Below are positions 26,182-34,798 of a stretch of 64,000 bases of DNA, piece after piece. Source of the DNA: Streptomyces sp. PsTaAH-137. GTDB lineage: Bacteria; Actinomycetota; Actinomycetes; Streptomycetales; Streptomycetaceae. Position numbers and translations under genes: made by a program. The notes beneath the pieces are model-generated. The model was not told where the DNA came from, did no database searches, and worked only from the letters and a program-made list of their open reading frames with translations. Within the stretch, counting starts at the first letter, position 1; each line of letters starts with the position of its first letter. The stretch covers positions 372,001 to 436,000 of the forward strand of contig NZ_QLLY01000001.1 of assembly GCF_003259365.1 (NCBI RefSeq), written 5' to 3'.

Positions 26182-29148
26182 ATGCCGACCACCTCTCTTC
26201 CGCAGAACACCGACGAGCTCTACGAGGCGCTGAACGCCAACGACCAGCGCCCCTACGGCCGCACCCGCACCGTCACCGCCGAGGAACTCGTCGACGCCGC
26301 CGAGCAGTTCGACGACACGGCCGCCCTCGTGTGCGCGCTCCTCGAACTCCAGGAGGCGTACACCTACGGCTCCGAACCCCGTAAGTCGCCCGTCACGTTC
26401 GCGCGCATCCTCAATCTCTTCGACGAGCAGCCCGACGCCTTCGACGAGCGGCTGCGGCACATGCTCTTCTGGCGCTTCAAGTGGGTGGCGAACGCCCTGC
26501 TCGCCCTGCCCGAAGTGCCCCTGGCCAGCCTGCGCCAGTGGCTGGGCGAGATGCGCGACCGGTACACCGCCGCCGGCCTCGACCTCCAGCCGTACTACGG
26601 GCAGGCGTACCAGCTCGCCGCGCACCTCGGAGACGACACCTCCCTCGCCTACGAGCTGTGGGCCGGCCGCACCCGCAGCCGGCTCAGCGACTGCGAGGCC
26701 TGCGAGATCTGCCAGCGCGCGCGGTTCCACCTCGCGGCGGGCGACGACAAGCGCGCCCTGCGCATCTGGGAGCCCGTCCTGCAGGGCAAGGACTCCTGCC
26801 AGGAGGAGCCCGCCCGCTCCGTCTCGTACGCCCTGCTGCCGCTGCTGCGCACCGGGGACGCCGACCGGGCCCGCGAGCTGCACCTCGCCGGGTACCGGGC
26901 CTGCCGCCGCAACCCCTCGATGTCCGGCGAGGTCGGCCGCCACCTGGAGTTCTGCGCGCTGACCGGCAACGAGGCACGCGGCCTCGAACTGCTCGCCGAG
27001 AACCGGAACCTGTTCGAGGAGGTAGACTCGCCGCGCGACCAGCTCGACTTCCTCACCGGCGTCGAGGTCCTCCTCCACCGTGTCGTGTCCCTGGGCCGCG
27101 GCGAACTCCCCGCCTCCGGATACCCGGGACGCACCTGGACCGTGGCGGACCTGCACACCGAAGTGCGCGGCCGCGCCGACGACCTCGCCGCCCGCTTCGA
27201 CGCGCGCAACGGCACCACGGCCCACGCCGACCGCCGCCGCGCGCGCCTGGAACGCGCCCCGCTCCTGGACGCGCTGGAACTGACCCTGCGCACGCGCAGC
27301 CTCGACGACGTGGCCGAGCCGCTCGCCCCGGCAGCCGCCCCCGCCGCCCGGGCCGTCACACCCGTACCCGATTCGCTGCCCGAACTCATCCTGCGAGCAC
27401 GGGAGTTGGACGAGCAGGGGCACCCCGACGCAGACGCGTGCTGGGCACGCCTTCGCACGCTCGTCGCCGCCCGCGACTACGTCCACCCCGATGCCGAAGC
27501 GGTCGGCACGCTCGCCCACCTGCGCGCGGACCTGCTGAACGACGAGGCGGAGTGGGCCTGGAACAAGGACGAGTACGCCACTGCCGTCGAGCTGTACGAG
27601 GAGGCGGCGGGGCTCTACGAGGACGCCGGTCCGACCGACCGGGCGGTGCTCTGCCGCGCCGCCGCGGCCGTGGCCGGCGCCGAGCTCCGCCGGCAAGAGA
27701 TGCGCCCCGGCGCAGGCGAGGACGAGGCCGCCGTCGTCGCGGCGGGAGCCGCGGCGCTGACCGACGCCCACGCGACCGTCGTGCGCCTCCAGGAAGAGGT
27801 CACCGGTCTGTCCCCGGTGCTGGAGGCCCGGCTGCTGCGGCTGCGGGCGACCTCGACCGGGCTCCGCCTCCAGGTGTCGCCCGACGCCGAGCACGCGGCG
27901 GCGGTCACGGCCGAGGTGGACCGGCTGCATGAGTTCGCCGTCCGGCACGACATCGCCACGCAGGTGTCCGGCGCCCTGATGCTCCGGGCCAGCACACACG
28001 CCATCACCGGTGGCCTGCCCGCCGCGCTCACCGCGACGGACGCCCTGCTGGACCTGCTGCGGGCGAAGGGCCCCGCCTGGCACCTGCCGCGCACCCTCGG
28101 GCTGCGCGGCCGCATACAGCTCGGCCTGCGGGACGCGGAGACCGCCCACGCGAACCTGGCCGAGGGCGTGCGGCTGGCCGCCGACTGGCCCGCCCGCGCG
28201 GTCGACCGCGGCCGCCTCCACAACGATCTGGCCGAAGCCTGCATGCACCTGGGCCGCCCCGAGGAAGCCCTGCGGAACCTGACGCGCGCGGCGGAGATCC
28301 AGCTGCGCGAGGACAGCCGGACCGACGGGTTCTGCTCGTACAGCAACGCCGCACAGCTCAGCCTCGACCTGGGCCGGATCGAGGACTGCATCGCCCTGCT
28401 GGACTCCGTCCTCGCCGAACCGGAGGTCAGATCAGGTGAGTTGGACGACCGGCTCACCGCCCAGCTGCGGCTGACCCGCGCCCGCGCGCTGTACGCGGGC
28501 GGCGACCTCAAGGCGGCCACGGCGGAGTTCGCCGCCCTCGCGGCCGAGTCGGCCGGCTGGGACGACGACCCGGGCAGCCACGCCATGATCGCCGCCGAGA
28601 CGGCCATGCTCCTCGCCGAGTCCGGCGAGTTCGGCCCGGCGCGCGATGCCCTGGGCCAGGCGCTGGCCGCCCATGCCGAGGCGCCGAGCTACGAGAACGT
28701 CAGCAACAGCCTGCGCGAGGTCGCCCGGCTCCAGGCCGAACAGCAGGGTGCCGACGGCCTCGACGACGCCCTCGCGCTGCTGGCCGACGCGGCCCGGCTC
28801 GCCGAGGAGGCCCGCGCGGCCGGACACCGGGCGCACGGCCGCTCGTTGGACACCGCCCTGTCCTACGAACACGGACGGGTGCGCGCCTACGCCGGCGAGT
28901 ACGAGGACTCCCTGACGGCCCTGGAGAAGACCCTCGGCCTGCTCGGCGAGCCGGGCCCGGAGGACGGACACATCGTCGAGTGGGCCGAGGCCGTCCGCCT
29001 CACGGGCGTCGTCGAGGGCATCTACCTGAAGCGCACCGAGCCCGCCCTCACCCGTCTCGACGCGGCGATCCGCCACCTCACGGCGCTGGACCGCCCCGAC
29101 GAGCGGGCCCAACTGACCGAACTGGCGGCGCGCCTGCGCGACGAGTGA
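26182..29148 (+). CDS. 988-residue tetratricopeptide-like repeat protein
   Basis: The protein is helical repeat nearly throughout. TPR-type helices can be read at about 390-480 (YATAVELYEEAAGLYEDAG), 640-760 (EEALRNLTRAAEIQLRED) and up to the end (LTALEKTLGLLGEPG). An N-terminal domain of about 150 residues precedes them and includes a cysteine cluster CEACEICQ (about 172-179) followed by more single Cys. No catalytic motif, signal peptide or membrane segment was found. It follows the HSP90 gene by 12 bp, which suggests a co-chaperone or client adaptor. Function not established. Confidence 0.75.
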   Translation: MPTTSLPQNTDELYEALNANDQRPYGRTRTVTAEELVDAAEQFDDTAALVCALLELQEAYTYGSEPRKSPVTFARILNLFDEQPDAFDERLRHMLFWRFKWVANALLALPEVPLASLRQWLGEMRDRYTAAGLDLQPYYGQAYQLAAHLGDDTSLAYELWAGRTRSRLSDCEACEICQRARFHLAAGDDKRALRIWEPVLQGKDSCQEEPARSVSYALLPLLRTGDADRARELHLAGYRACRRNPSMSGEVGRHLEFCALTGNEARGLELLAENRNLFEEVDSPRDQLDFLTGVEVLLHRVVSLGRGELPASGYPGRTWTVADLHTEVRGRADDLAARFDARNGTTAHADRRRARLERAPLLDALELTLRTRSLDDVAEPLAPAAAPAARAVTPVPDSLPELILRARELDEQGHPDADACWARLRTLVAARDYVHPDAEAVGTLAHLRADLLNDEAEWAWNKDEYATAVELYEEAAGLYEDAGPTDRAVLCRAAAAVAGAELRRQEMRPGAGEDEAAVVAAGAAALTDAHATVVRLQEEVTGLSPVLEARLLRLRATSTGLRLQVSPDAEHAAAVTAEVDRLHEFAVRHDIATQVSGALMLRASTHAITGGLPAALTATDALLDLLRAKGPAWHLPRTLGLRGRIQLGLRDAETAHANLAEGVRLAADWPARAVDRGRLHNDLAEACMHLGRPEEALRNLTRAAEIQLREDSRTDGFCSYSNAAQLSLDLGRIEDCIALLDSVLAEPEVRSGELDDRLTAQLRLTRARALYAGGDLKAATAEFAALAAESAGWDDDPGSHAMIAAETAMLLAESGEFGPARDALGQALAAHAEAPSYENVSNSLREVARLQAEQQGADGLDDALALLADAARLAEEARAAGHRAHGRSLDTALSYEHGRVRAYAGEYEDSLTALEKTLGLLGEPGPEDGHIVEWAEAVRLTGVVEGIYLKRTEPALTRLDAAIRHLTALDRPDERAQLTELAARLRDE

Positions 29149-29156
29149 CGTCCCGT

Positions 29157-29188
29157 GCGTACGGTCAGCTCCTCGGCTGGCCGTACGC
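29157..29188. terminator. hairpin at convergent gene ends
   Basis: GCGTACGGTCAGC (29157-29169) pairs with GGCTGGCCGTACGC (29175-29188), with G-U wobble. It overlaps the last codons of the minus-strand PPOX gene and can end transcripts from the repeat-protein operon. Confidence 0.5.
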
Positions 29189-29605
29189 GCGGTCCACGTG
29201 GAGGGTGACGAGGACCCGCCTGTCGCGGACCATCGCACGGCGGAAGTCGTCCCAGTCGTCGTGCTCGCCGTTGCGGTCGCGATAGAGGGCGATCAGGGCC
29301 TCGACGGTCGCGTCGTGCGGGTCCGCGGCGACAGGCGTCAGCTCCGCGGTGCCTTCGGCCACGGTCCACGCCCAGCGGTCCTGGCTGGTGACGTGGTAGC
29401 TGGCCCGCGGATCACGGCGGAGGTTCTTCGTCTTGGCCCGGTCCTCGGTGACGGAGACGCGGATGGTGCGGGCCGCGGGGTCGTAGACGTGCCACACGTT
29501 GGACAACTGCGGGCGGCCGTCGCGCTTGACGGTCACCAGGATGCCTTCCTTGATGTCGGCGGCGAGCTGGAGCAGTGCGTCTTCGGGTGCCTGAGGGTCG
29601 GTCAT
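29165..29605 (-). CDS. PPOX-class, probably F420-dependent, oxidoreductase
   Basis: 146 residues forming a split-barrel flavin/deazaflavin-binding fold. Family features: LAADIKEGILVTVKRDGRPQLSNV at the N-terminus, IRVSVTEDRAKTKNLRRDPRASYHV (the cofactor phosphate-binding K-T-K-N-L-RRDP segment) and a C-terminal DRRVLVTLHVDRAYG. Members in actinobacteria use F420 or act as heme/bilin-binding proteins. The KTKNLRRDPR stretch favours F420, but this is inference. ATG 29605. Confidence 0.87.
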   Translation of the reverse strand: MTDPQAPEDALLQLAADIKEGILVTVKRDGRPQLSNVWHVYDPAARTIRVSVTEDRAKTKNLRRDPRASYHVTSQDRWAWTVAEGTAELTPVAADPHDATVEALIALYRDRNGEHDDWDDFRRAMVRDRRVLVTLHVDRAYGQPRS

Positions 29606-29711
29606 GCCCGGCCCAACGCCCCGACGGCGGCGTGGATTCCCTCGTTGCTCCATGTGCCGCGTGCCATCAGTCAGAGTGGGGCTCCGCCCGGGGTGGCATA
29701 GGGTCGTTTCC

Positions 29712-30122
29712 GTGATCACGCGATGGGGAGCTCTCGGGGGCGCGGTGGTGACCGTCGCGGCCGGTCTCGGCGTCCGGGCGTGGGCCCACGGGGCCTTCGC
29801 GAAGTACGCCGGGGACGCCCTGTACACCGTGCTGGTGTGCTGGGTCGTGGCCCTGGCCGCGCCGCGGCTGCGCGCCGGTGTCGTCGCCGGGGCCGGGCTG
29901 GCGTTCAGCTGGGCGGTGGAGTTCATGCAGATCGCGGGGATCCCGGCCCTGCTGCGACCGCTGCTCGGGGCGACGTTCAACCCGCCCGATCTGTTCTGGT
30001 ACGTCGTGGGGGCGGGCCTCTATTGGTGCCTCGCCCTGGGCGTCAGCGGCCCGGAGGGTGGCTGGACGGCCCGGCGCCGCGTACCGCCCCGGAACGGTCC
30101 AGGGCGGAGCACGGCCGGCTGA
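29712..30122 (+). CDS. DUF2809-family membrane protein
   Basis: 136 residues with about four hydrophobic segments (GALGGAVVTVAAGLGVRAW; LYTVLVCWVVALAAP; VVAGAGLAFSWAVEFMQ; DLFWYVVGAGLYWCLAL). The FSWAVEFMQI and FNPPDLFWYVVG sequences are characteristic of DUF2809. GTG 29712 start. Function unknown. The stop lies 10 bp from that of the convergent enoyl-CoA hydratase gene. Confidence 0.8.
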   Translation: MITRWGALGGAVVTVAAGLGVRAWAHGAFAKYAGDALYTVLVCWVVALAAPRLRAGVVAGAGLAFSWAVEFMQIAGIPALLRPLLGATFNPPDLFWYVVGAGLYWCLALGVSGPEGGWTARRRVPPRNGPGRSTAG

Positions 30123-30132
30123 CCGGCTGTCG

Positions 30133-30921
30133 TCAGTGGGCGCGAGCCACCTGCGCGGCGAGCAGGTGTGAGTCGAGCAGGGTGCTGTCGGCGGTGCGAT
30201 CCGCCCGGGCGTACCCGGCCAGCATGCGCTTGGTCATGATCAGGGCCTCCGGTGAGCGTCGGCCGAGCGGCCTGGTCCAGGCGGCGACGGCCCGGTCCAG
30301 TTCGTCGGCCGGGGTCACCTTGTGCAGCAGGGAGATCCGGTGCGCGGCCGCGGCGTCGAACGTGTCGCAGGTGAGCATGAGTTCGCGGATCCTGGCGGCC
30401 CCGCCCTCGGAGATCAGGCGGCCCATGGCACCGCCCCATGCCGGAGGCAGGCCGAGGCCCACCTCCGGCATGCGGAACCGGCAGGTGTCCGCGCCCGCGC
30501 GCAGGTCGCAGTACGAGGCCAGCGCGAGGCCGGCCCCGATGACCTTCCCGTGGAGCCGCGCGATGGTGATCGTGTGGGTGTTCTCCAGCGCCTGGCACAG
30601 GCGATGGGCCTTGTCCACGATGCGGCGCAGGGCCGCTCCGCTCGGGTCCTCCTCCATGGCCGCCCGGAACTCGACGCGGTCGGCTCCCAGGCAGAAGTCC
30701 TCACCCATCGAGGAGAGCACCAGGACGCGGACGTCGGGTCTCTCGTGGAGATCGTCCAGTACCGCGATGAGTTCGTCGACGACGGCGGCGCCCAATGTGG
30801 GGTCCTGCCCCTCGGGGGCGAGGCGGACATGGAGCACCGGGCCGTCCTGCTCGACGCGTATCGCCTTGGAGGAGGGCGCCGAGAGGAAACGATTCTGTTC
30901 AGTCGTGCGGGGGTCTGTCAT
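30133..30921 (-). CDS. enoyl-CoA hydratase/isomerase (crotonase) family protein
   Basis: 262 residues. Crotonase fold with the oxyanion loop SSMGEDFCLGAD and the second loop GKVIGAGLALASYCDLRAGADTCRF. The position of the second catalytic Glu is occupied by MPEVGLGLPPAWGGAM (PEVGLG), so one acid residue is retained. It could hydrate, isomerise or cleave a CoA-bound substrate. ATG 30921 overlaps the stop of the upstream P450 (30918), so it is the last gene of the conservon 2 operon. Confidence 0.85.
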   Translation of the reverse strand: MTDPRTTEQNRFLSAPSSKAIRVEQDGPVLHVRLAPEGQDPTLGAAVVDELIAVLDDLHERPDVRVLVLSSMGEDFCLGADRVEFRAAMEEDPSGAALRRIVDKAHRLCQALENTHTITIARLHGKVIGAGLALASYCDLRAGADTCRFRMPEVGLGLPPAWGGAMGRLISEGGAARIRELMLTCDTFDAAAAHRISLLHKVTPADELDRAVAAWTRPLGRRSPEALIMTKRMLAGYARADRTADSTLLDSHLLAAQVARAH

Positions 30922-32165
30922 GCGAAGGAGACGTCCAGGTTCAGCGGGCGCCGGAACGCCACTCGGGGCGCCCACGACGGAGGGCGGACCAGAGTGAGGC
31001 GCGGAAGGCGCTGGGTCAGATGGCGGAGCAGGGTCTGGGCCTCAAGCCGGGCCAGCGGGGCGCCGAGGCAGTAGTGGATGCCTCCGCTGAAGGCCAGATG
31101 GGCGGGTTTGCGCAGGGGGTCGAAGCGGTCGGGGTCGTGGTGGCGCGCCGGATCGCGGTGGGCCGCCGCCACCATGAGGTGCACCATCTGGTCCTTGCGG
31201 ACGTCGATGCCCTCGAGCCGCATGTCGTGAGCGGCCACGCGGCTGATCACATGGGTGGGCGGGTCGTAGCGGAGCGTCTCCTCGACGAATGCCGGGACGA
31301 GATCCGGGCAGGAGGCGATCAGGTTCCAGCGTTCCGGCTGTTCGACGAGCCGGAGCACCGTCATCGTGAGGAGGGTCGAGGTGGTCTCCAGCGCCGCCAG
31401 CACGACGAACAGGGCCAGAAGATAGACCTGTTCGTCCGCCTCCGCTCGGTCCGGCTCCACGGCGTCCCATGCCTGGATCCACCGGGACACGGGGTCGTCG
31501 CCGGGCCCGGCCCGGCGGCTGCGGACCAGATCGACGAAGTAGGCGCGCAGTTCGGTGGTGGCCGCGTCCGACCTGGACAACTGGGTCGCGGAGGGCAGCA
31601 GTTCCTGGGTGAAGACCTGCTCGTGAGTGAGGTCGCGCAGCCGTGGCCAGTCGGCGGCGGGCAGACCGAGCCAGTGCCCGATGGTCGCGACGGGCAGCTC
31701 CTCGCTGACCAGGGTGGCGAAGTCGGCTTCGCCGTTTCGTAGTTGCCCGGCCAGGTTGTCGAGAAGCCGGTCGGTCAGCTGGTCGAGGGTCCGCCCCATG
31801 TCCTGGATGGTGGTGCGGTCGAATCCGCCGGCCGCCCGGCGTACTCGCGTGTGGTCGGGAGCGTTCAGCGCGGGCAGGGTCCTGCCCATCTCGCGGGAGG
31901 AGGGAGCGTTCCAGCGCGTTCCGGCTCCCTGGCGTTCTCGCCAACTCGCGTCCGGTTCCAGCCACTCGCGACTTCTCAGTATCTGGTCGCACAGATCGAA
32001 GCCGGTGACGAGGGAGCCGCCCCACGGGGCGGGAGAGACACCGCCCCGCGTCGCGAGTTCTGCGTAGAAGGGAAAGGGATCGGCCTGTCCCGCAGCGGTT
32101 CGCAGGCGAGAGAACAGTGAGACCGCGGCCCGGCGATCGTGCGGCCGGGTGGAGACAACTCCCAT
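30918..32165 (-). CDS. cytochrome P450 (ordinary motifs), conservon 2
   Basis: 415 residues from ATG 32165, with AAAGGAG 8 nt upstream; longer in-frame starts at 32228 and 32195 are unlikely. Heme loop FSGGIHYCLG (359-368, Cys366), K-helix EETLR (295-299), I-helix AALETTS (257-263, Glu-Thr pair; the usual Gly is Ala). All elements for oxygen activation are present, unlike the P450 encoded just upstream. Sequential P450 pairs are known next to conservons (CYP154 with CYP157 types); family membership here is a guess. Coupled to the crotonase gene. Confidence 0.9.
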   Translation of the reverse strand: MGVVSTRPHDRRAAVSLFSRLRTAAGQADPFPFYAELATRGGVSPAPWGGSLVTGFDLCDQILRSREWLEPDASWRERQGAGTRWNAPSSREMGRTLPALNAPDHTRVRRAAGGFDRTTIQDMGRTLDQLTDRLLDNLAGQLRNGEADFATLVSEELPVATIGHWLGLPAADWPRLRDLTHEQVFTQELLPSATQLSRSDAATTELRAYFVDLVRSRRAGPGDDPVSRWIQAWDAVEPDRAEADEQVYLLALFVVLAALETTSTLLTMTVLRLVEQPERWNLIASCPDLVPAFVEETLRYDPPTHVISRVAAHDMRLEGIDVRKDQMVHLMVAAAHRDPARHHDPDRFDPLRKPAHLAFSGGIHYCLGAPLARLEAQTLLRHLTQRLPRLTLVRPPSWAPRVAFRRPLNLDVSFA

Positions 32166-32258
32166 GGCGGAAGCTCCTTTCTGAGCGTCAGCCGCCATGA
32201 ATACCCACATGATCGTTGAAGCATCCAATAACCCACGGTCCTCACAGGGTTACTTAGA

Positions 32259-33656
32259 TCACTCGCCTCTCGTCCACGCCACGAAGCGGCTGAAAAGGCC
32301 CCCCTTGCGCTGCTGTTGCTGCCCCGAGGGAGCCGAGCCCGTACCGGCCCGCACGCCCTGCGCGCGGTACGCGTCCGAGGGAGCGGTCGCCGCGCCGACA
32401 CCGGAGTGTGCCGACGGCTGACCGGCGTCGCCCAGGGCGAACGGAACGGCCCGCGAGGTGAATCGGACGGGAAGCGTCACCAGCGACCGGCTCCACGGCG
32501 AGGGCACCCAGGCCAGGGTCGAGAACGGCTGGCGCAGTTCGACGTCCGGCAGCCGCTTGAGCAGCGACTCGACGGCCGTCACCGCGATCATGAACGCCGG
32601 GTCCTTGGCGGGGCAGGCGTGCGGCCCGGCGCCGAAGCCCAAGTGGGCCTTCGCGCTGAGCTGTTCGCGGTGGACATGCAGCTTGGGGTCGGTGTTGGCC
32701 GCGGCGAAGGAGATCAGCACCGGGTCGTTGGCGCGAACGACCCGGTTGCCCAGCTCGACGTCGTGCGTCGGGTAGTGGGCCGCGTAGTTGGCGATCGGCG
32801 CGTAGTTCCACAGCGTGTGGGAGACGGCGCTCTCGACCGGCAGCCCGGCCTGCCACTCCTCGCCCAGGTACAGCGCGCTGCTGGTCCCGATGGTGGCCGC
32901 CAGGGGCGCCGTTCCGCCGGACAGCAGGGTCACGAGCTGGTGCAGCACCTCCTCGTCGCTCAGCTGGGCCGGGTGCTGCATCAGCCGCGTCGTCAGATCC
33001 GCGCCGGGGCTGCGGTGCTTGAGGGCGATCAGCTCGGCGAGCGCGCCGCCGAGGACCTCGTCGGCACCCGGCGTCCCCTCGAAGATGCCGCTGATCCCGG
33101 CGATCACCCGGTCGCCGAGCTCGGGCGGGCAGCCGAACAGCTGGCTGAAGACCAGCAGCGGCAGCGGCTGGGCGTAGGACGCCATCAGCTCGGCCTGGCC
33201 GCTGGGGTCGGCGCTGAAGCGGCCGATCAGGTAGTCGGCGGACTGCTGCGTCAGGCGGACGATCTGGCGTTCGTCGACCGTCGCGAGGCTCTCGGTGACG
33301 ACCTGGCGCAGCCGGGCGTGCGCGGCGCCGTCACTGAACAGCGCGTTCGGGCGGTAGCCCATCATCGGCAGGGCCGGGCTGTCGGCCGGGACGCGGCCCT
33401 CGTTCAGCGCGTTCCAGCGCCGCGAGTCGCGCACGAAGGACGCCGGGTTCTGCAGGATGTACAGGGCCGCGTCGTAGCTGGTGACCAGCTCGACCTCGAC
33501 GTCCGGCGCGATGTCCACCGGCGCGCTGGGCCCGGCCGCGCGCAGATGCGCGTAGTGACCGTCGGGGTCGGCCCCGAACGCGGATCCGTAGAGGTGGACG
33601 TTCTCGTGCGCGGGGCAGCCCGGCGGTATGTGCGAGGACTCTGTGGGCTGTTGCAT
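32259..33656 (-). CDS. cytochrome P450 lacking the EXXR motif (CYP157-like, CvnE position)
   Basis: 465 residues, long for a bacterial P450; the last 65 are a disordered Gly/Ser/Gln-rich tail ending RFVAWTRGE. Heme loop FGAGPHACPA (341-350, Cys348; the usual final Gly is Ala). The K-helix region reads VSHTLWNYAP (278-287), so Glu and Arg of EXXR are both absent. The I-helix reads LLSGGTAPLA, without the acid/alcohol pair. The CYP157 family is known to lack EXXR, with an E-x-x-LW pattern there. ATG 33656 has TAGGAG. Separated from cvnD by 193 bp holding a large inverted repeat. It may be a regulatory or atypical P450. Confidence 0.9.
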   Translation of the reverse strand: MQQPTESSHIPPGCPAHENVHLYGSAFGADPDGHYAHLRAAGPSAPVDIAPDVEVELVTSYDAALYILQNPASFVRDSRRWNALNEGRVPADSPALPMMGYRPNALFSDGAAHARLRQVVTESLATVDERQIVRLTQQSADYLIGRFSADPSGQAELMASYAQPLPLLVFSQLFGCPPELGDRVIAGISGIFEGTPGADEVLGGALAELIALKHRSPGADLTTRLMQHPAQLSDEEVLHQLVTLLSGGTAPLAATIGTSSALYLGEEWQAGLPVESAVSHTLWNYAPIANYAAHYPTHDVELGNRVVRANDPVLISFAAANTDPKLHVHREQLSAKAHLGFGAGPHACPAKDPAFMIAVTAVESLLKRLPDVELRQPFSTLAWVPSPWSRSLVTLPVRFTSRAVPFALGDAGQPSAHSGVGAATAPSDAYRAQGVRAGTGSAPSGQQQQRKGGLFSRFVAWTRGE

Positions 33657-33766
33657 TCCGTGCTCCTAGGGCCTGGCCGGCGGCGCGGGCCGCGCGTGGG
33701 TGGCGATCACTGGTCGGTGCGGATGAGCGGGGTCGGGTCGGTGCGGCCCGGTGGACGACGACGGAG

Positions 33767-33841
33767 GTGTCGCGGAGCGGAGACGCCGGGGGACGACGCC
33801 GCGAAGATGCGGTCCGGGCCCCGCTCCGCGACACGTTTTTT
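33767..33841 (+). other. 14-bp inverted repeat with T-run between cvnD and the P450 gene
   Basis: GTGTCGCGGAGCGG (33767-33780) and CCGCTCCGCGACAC (33821-33834) are perfect inverted arms around a 40-nt loop that can fold further (GGTCCGGGCC). A run of six T (33836-33841) follows on the plus strand, opposite to the operon. On the plus strand this has the form of an intrinsic terminator, so a small RNA antisense to the conservon is possible. On the minus strand it could be an attenuating hairpin before the P450. Confidence 0.5.
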
Positions 33842-33849
33842 GCGGGGCC

Positions 33850-34410
33850 CTAGGCGAGCAGGGTCATCAGGTGCTCCACCAAGGTGATGAGCGCCTTCCC
33901 GGCGGACTCCTCGTCGCGGACGTCACAGCCCACGACCGGGGTGTCCGGGGACAGGTTCAGCGCCTCGTGCACCTCTTCGAGGGGGTAGTCGGCGGTGCCG
34001 TCGAACCGGTTGACACCGATCGCGTACGTCAGGCCGAACCGCTCCACGAGGTCGAGGACCGGGAACGACTCCTCCAGGCGCTCGGGGTCGACGAGGACGA
34101 GCGCGCCCAGCGCACCGCGGGACAGCTCCTCCCACATCTCCTTGAAGCGCTCCTGCCCGGGCGTGCCGAACAGATAGAGGACGAGGGACTCGCTGAGGCT
34201 GAGCCGGCCGAAGTCCATGGCCACGGTCGTGGTGGTCTTGTTCGGCACACCCGAGAGGTCGTCGAAGCCGACACTGGCCTCGGTGATCTCCTCCTCGGTC
34301 CGCAGCGGCTCGATCTCGGAGAGAGCGCCGATGCAGGTGGTCTTGCCGACCCCGAAGTGCCCCACTATGAGGATCTTCACCGCGTGCGAAACGTCTGGAT
34401 CCAAGTACAA
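33850..34410 (-). CDS. cvnD: conservon 2 CvnD: Ras-like small GTPase
   Basis: 186 residues from TTG 34410, which has GGAG 6 nt upstream and starts just after the cvnC stop; the longer frame to 34485 would overlap cvnC fully. G1 GHFGVGKTT, G3 region LFGTPGQERF, and VNRFD at the G4 position (NKxD in Ras). The same G4 change type is seen in conservon 1 (NEFD). It is the GTPase switch of the module. Confidence 0.92.
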   Translation of the reverse strand: MYLDPDVSHAVKILIVGHFGVGKTTCIGALSEIEPLRTEEEITEASVGFDDLSGVPNKTTTTVAMDFGRLSLSESLVLYLFGTPGQERFKEMWEELSRGALGALVLVDPERLEESFPVLDLVERFGLTYAIGVNRFDGTADYPLEEVHEALNLSPDTPVVGCDVRDEESAGKALITLVEHLMTLLA

Positions 34411-34411
34411 G

Positions 34412-34798
34412 TTACGCTCCGAATCGCTTCTTCCGCAGGCCGTCGAGGACGGCGCTGACCAGCTCCCTGTCGACCCTTTCGGCACTCGGTATGGGCTTCC
34501 TGACCAGGATCAGGCCGCCCTCCTCCAGCTGCGCCAGCAGGATGCGGACGATGCCCAGCGGCAGGTGGGTGTGCCCGGCCACCTCGGCCACGGACAGGAA
34601 CCCGTTGGCCACCAGGTCGAGGACCGTACGCGCCTCGGGGGAGAGGGCGCGTGCCGTGGTCTCGGCTTCGCGGGCGGCCGTCACCAGAGCGGTGTGCGCG
34701 TACTGGTGATCCGGCGGCAGGGCGCGCCCGTTCGTGATGACGAAGAGCGGTACTAAGGGAGAGGTGAGTTCCAGTGCCTCGTCGGGATCCTCAGACAT
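34412..34798 (-). CDS. cvnC: conservon 2 CvnC: DUF742 protein
   Basis: 128 residues. DUF742 pattern: PLFVITNGRALPPDHQYAH, the HTH-like LSVAEVAGHTHLPLGIVRIL and LVSAVLDGLRKKRFGA at the end. ATG 34798 lies inside the cvnB 3' end (8-bp overlap), giving translational coupling. Slightly diverged from CvnC of conservon 1 but co-linear. Confidence 0.92.
   Translation of the reverse strand: MSEDPDEALELTSPLVPLFVITNGRALPPDHQYAHTALVTAAREAETTARALSPEARTVLDLVANGFLSVAEVAGHTHLPLGIVRILLAQLEEGGLILVRKPIPSAERVDRELVSAVLDGLRKKRFGA

Noticed and set aside
24919..28248. 1,100-codon minus-strand frame opposite the HSP90 and repeat-protein genes
   Set aside because: Antisense shadow; Val/Gly/Gln-rich sequence without motifs, while the plus strand has real domains.
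34411..34485. Longer start of conservon 2 cvnD
   Set aside because: It would overlap cvnC by 75 bp and adds residues without similarity; TTG 34410 has GGAG and follows the cvnC stop.
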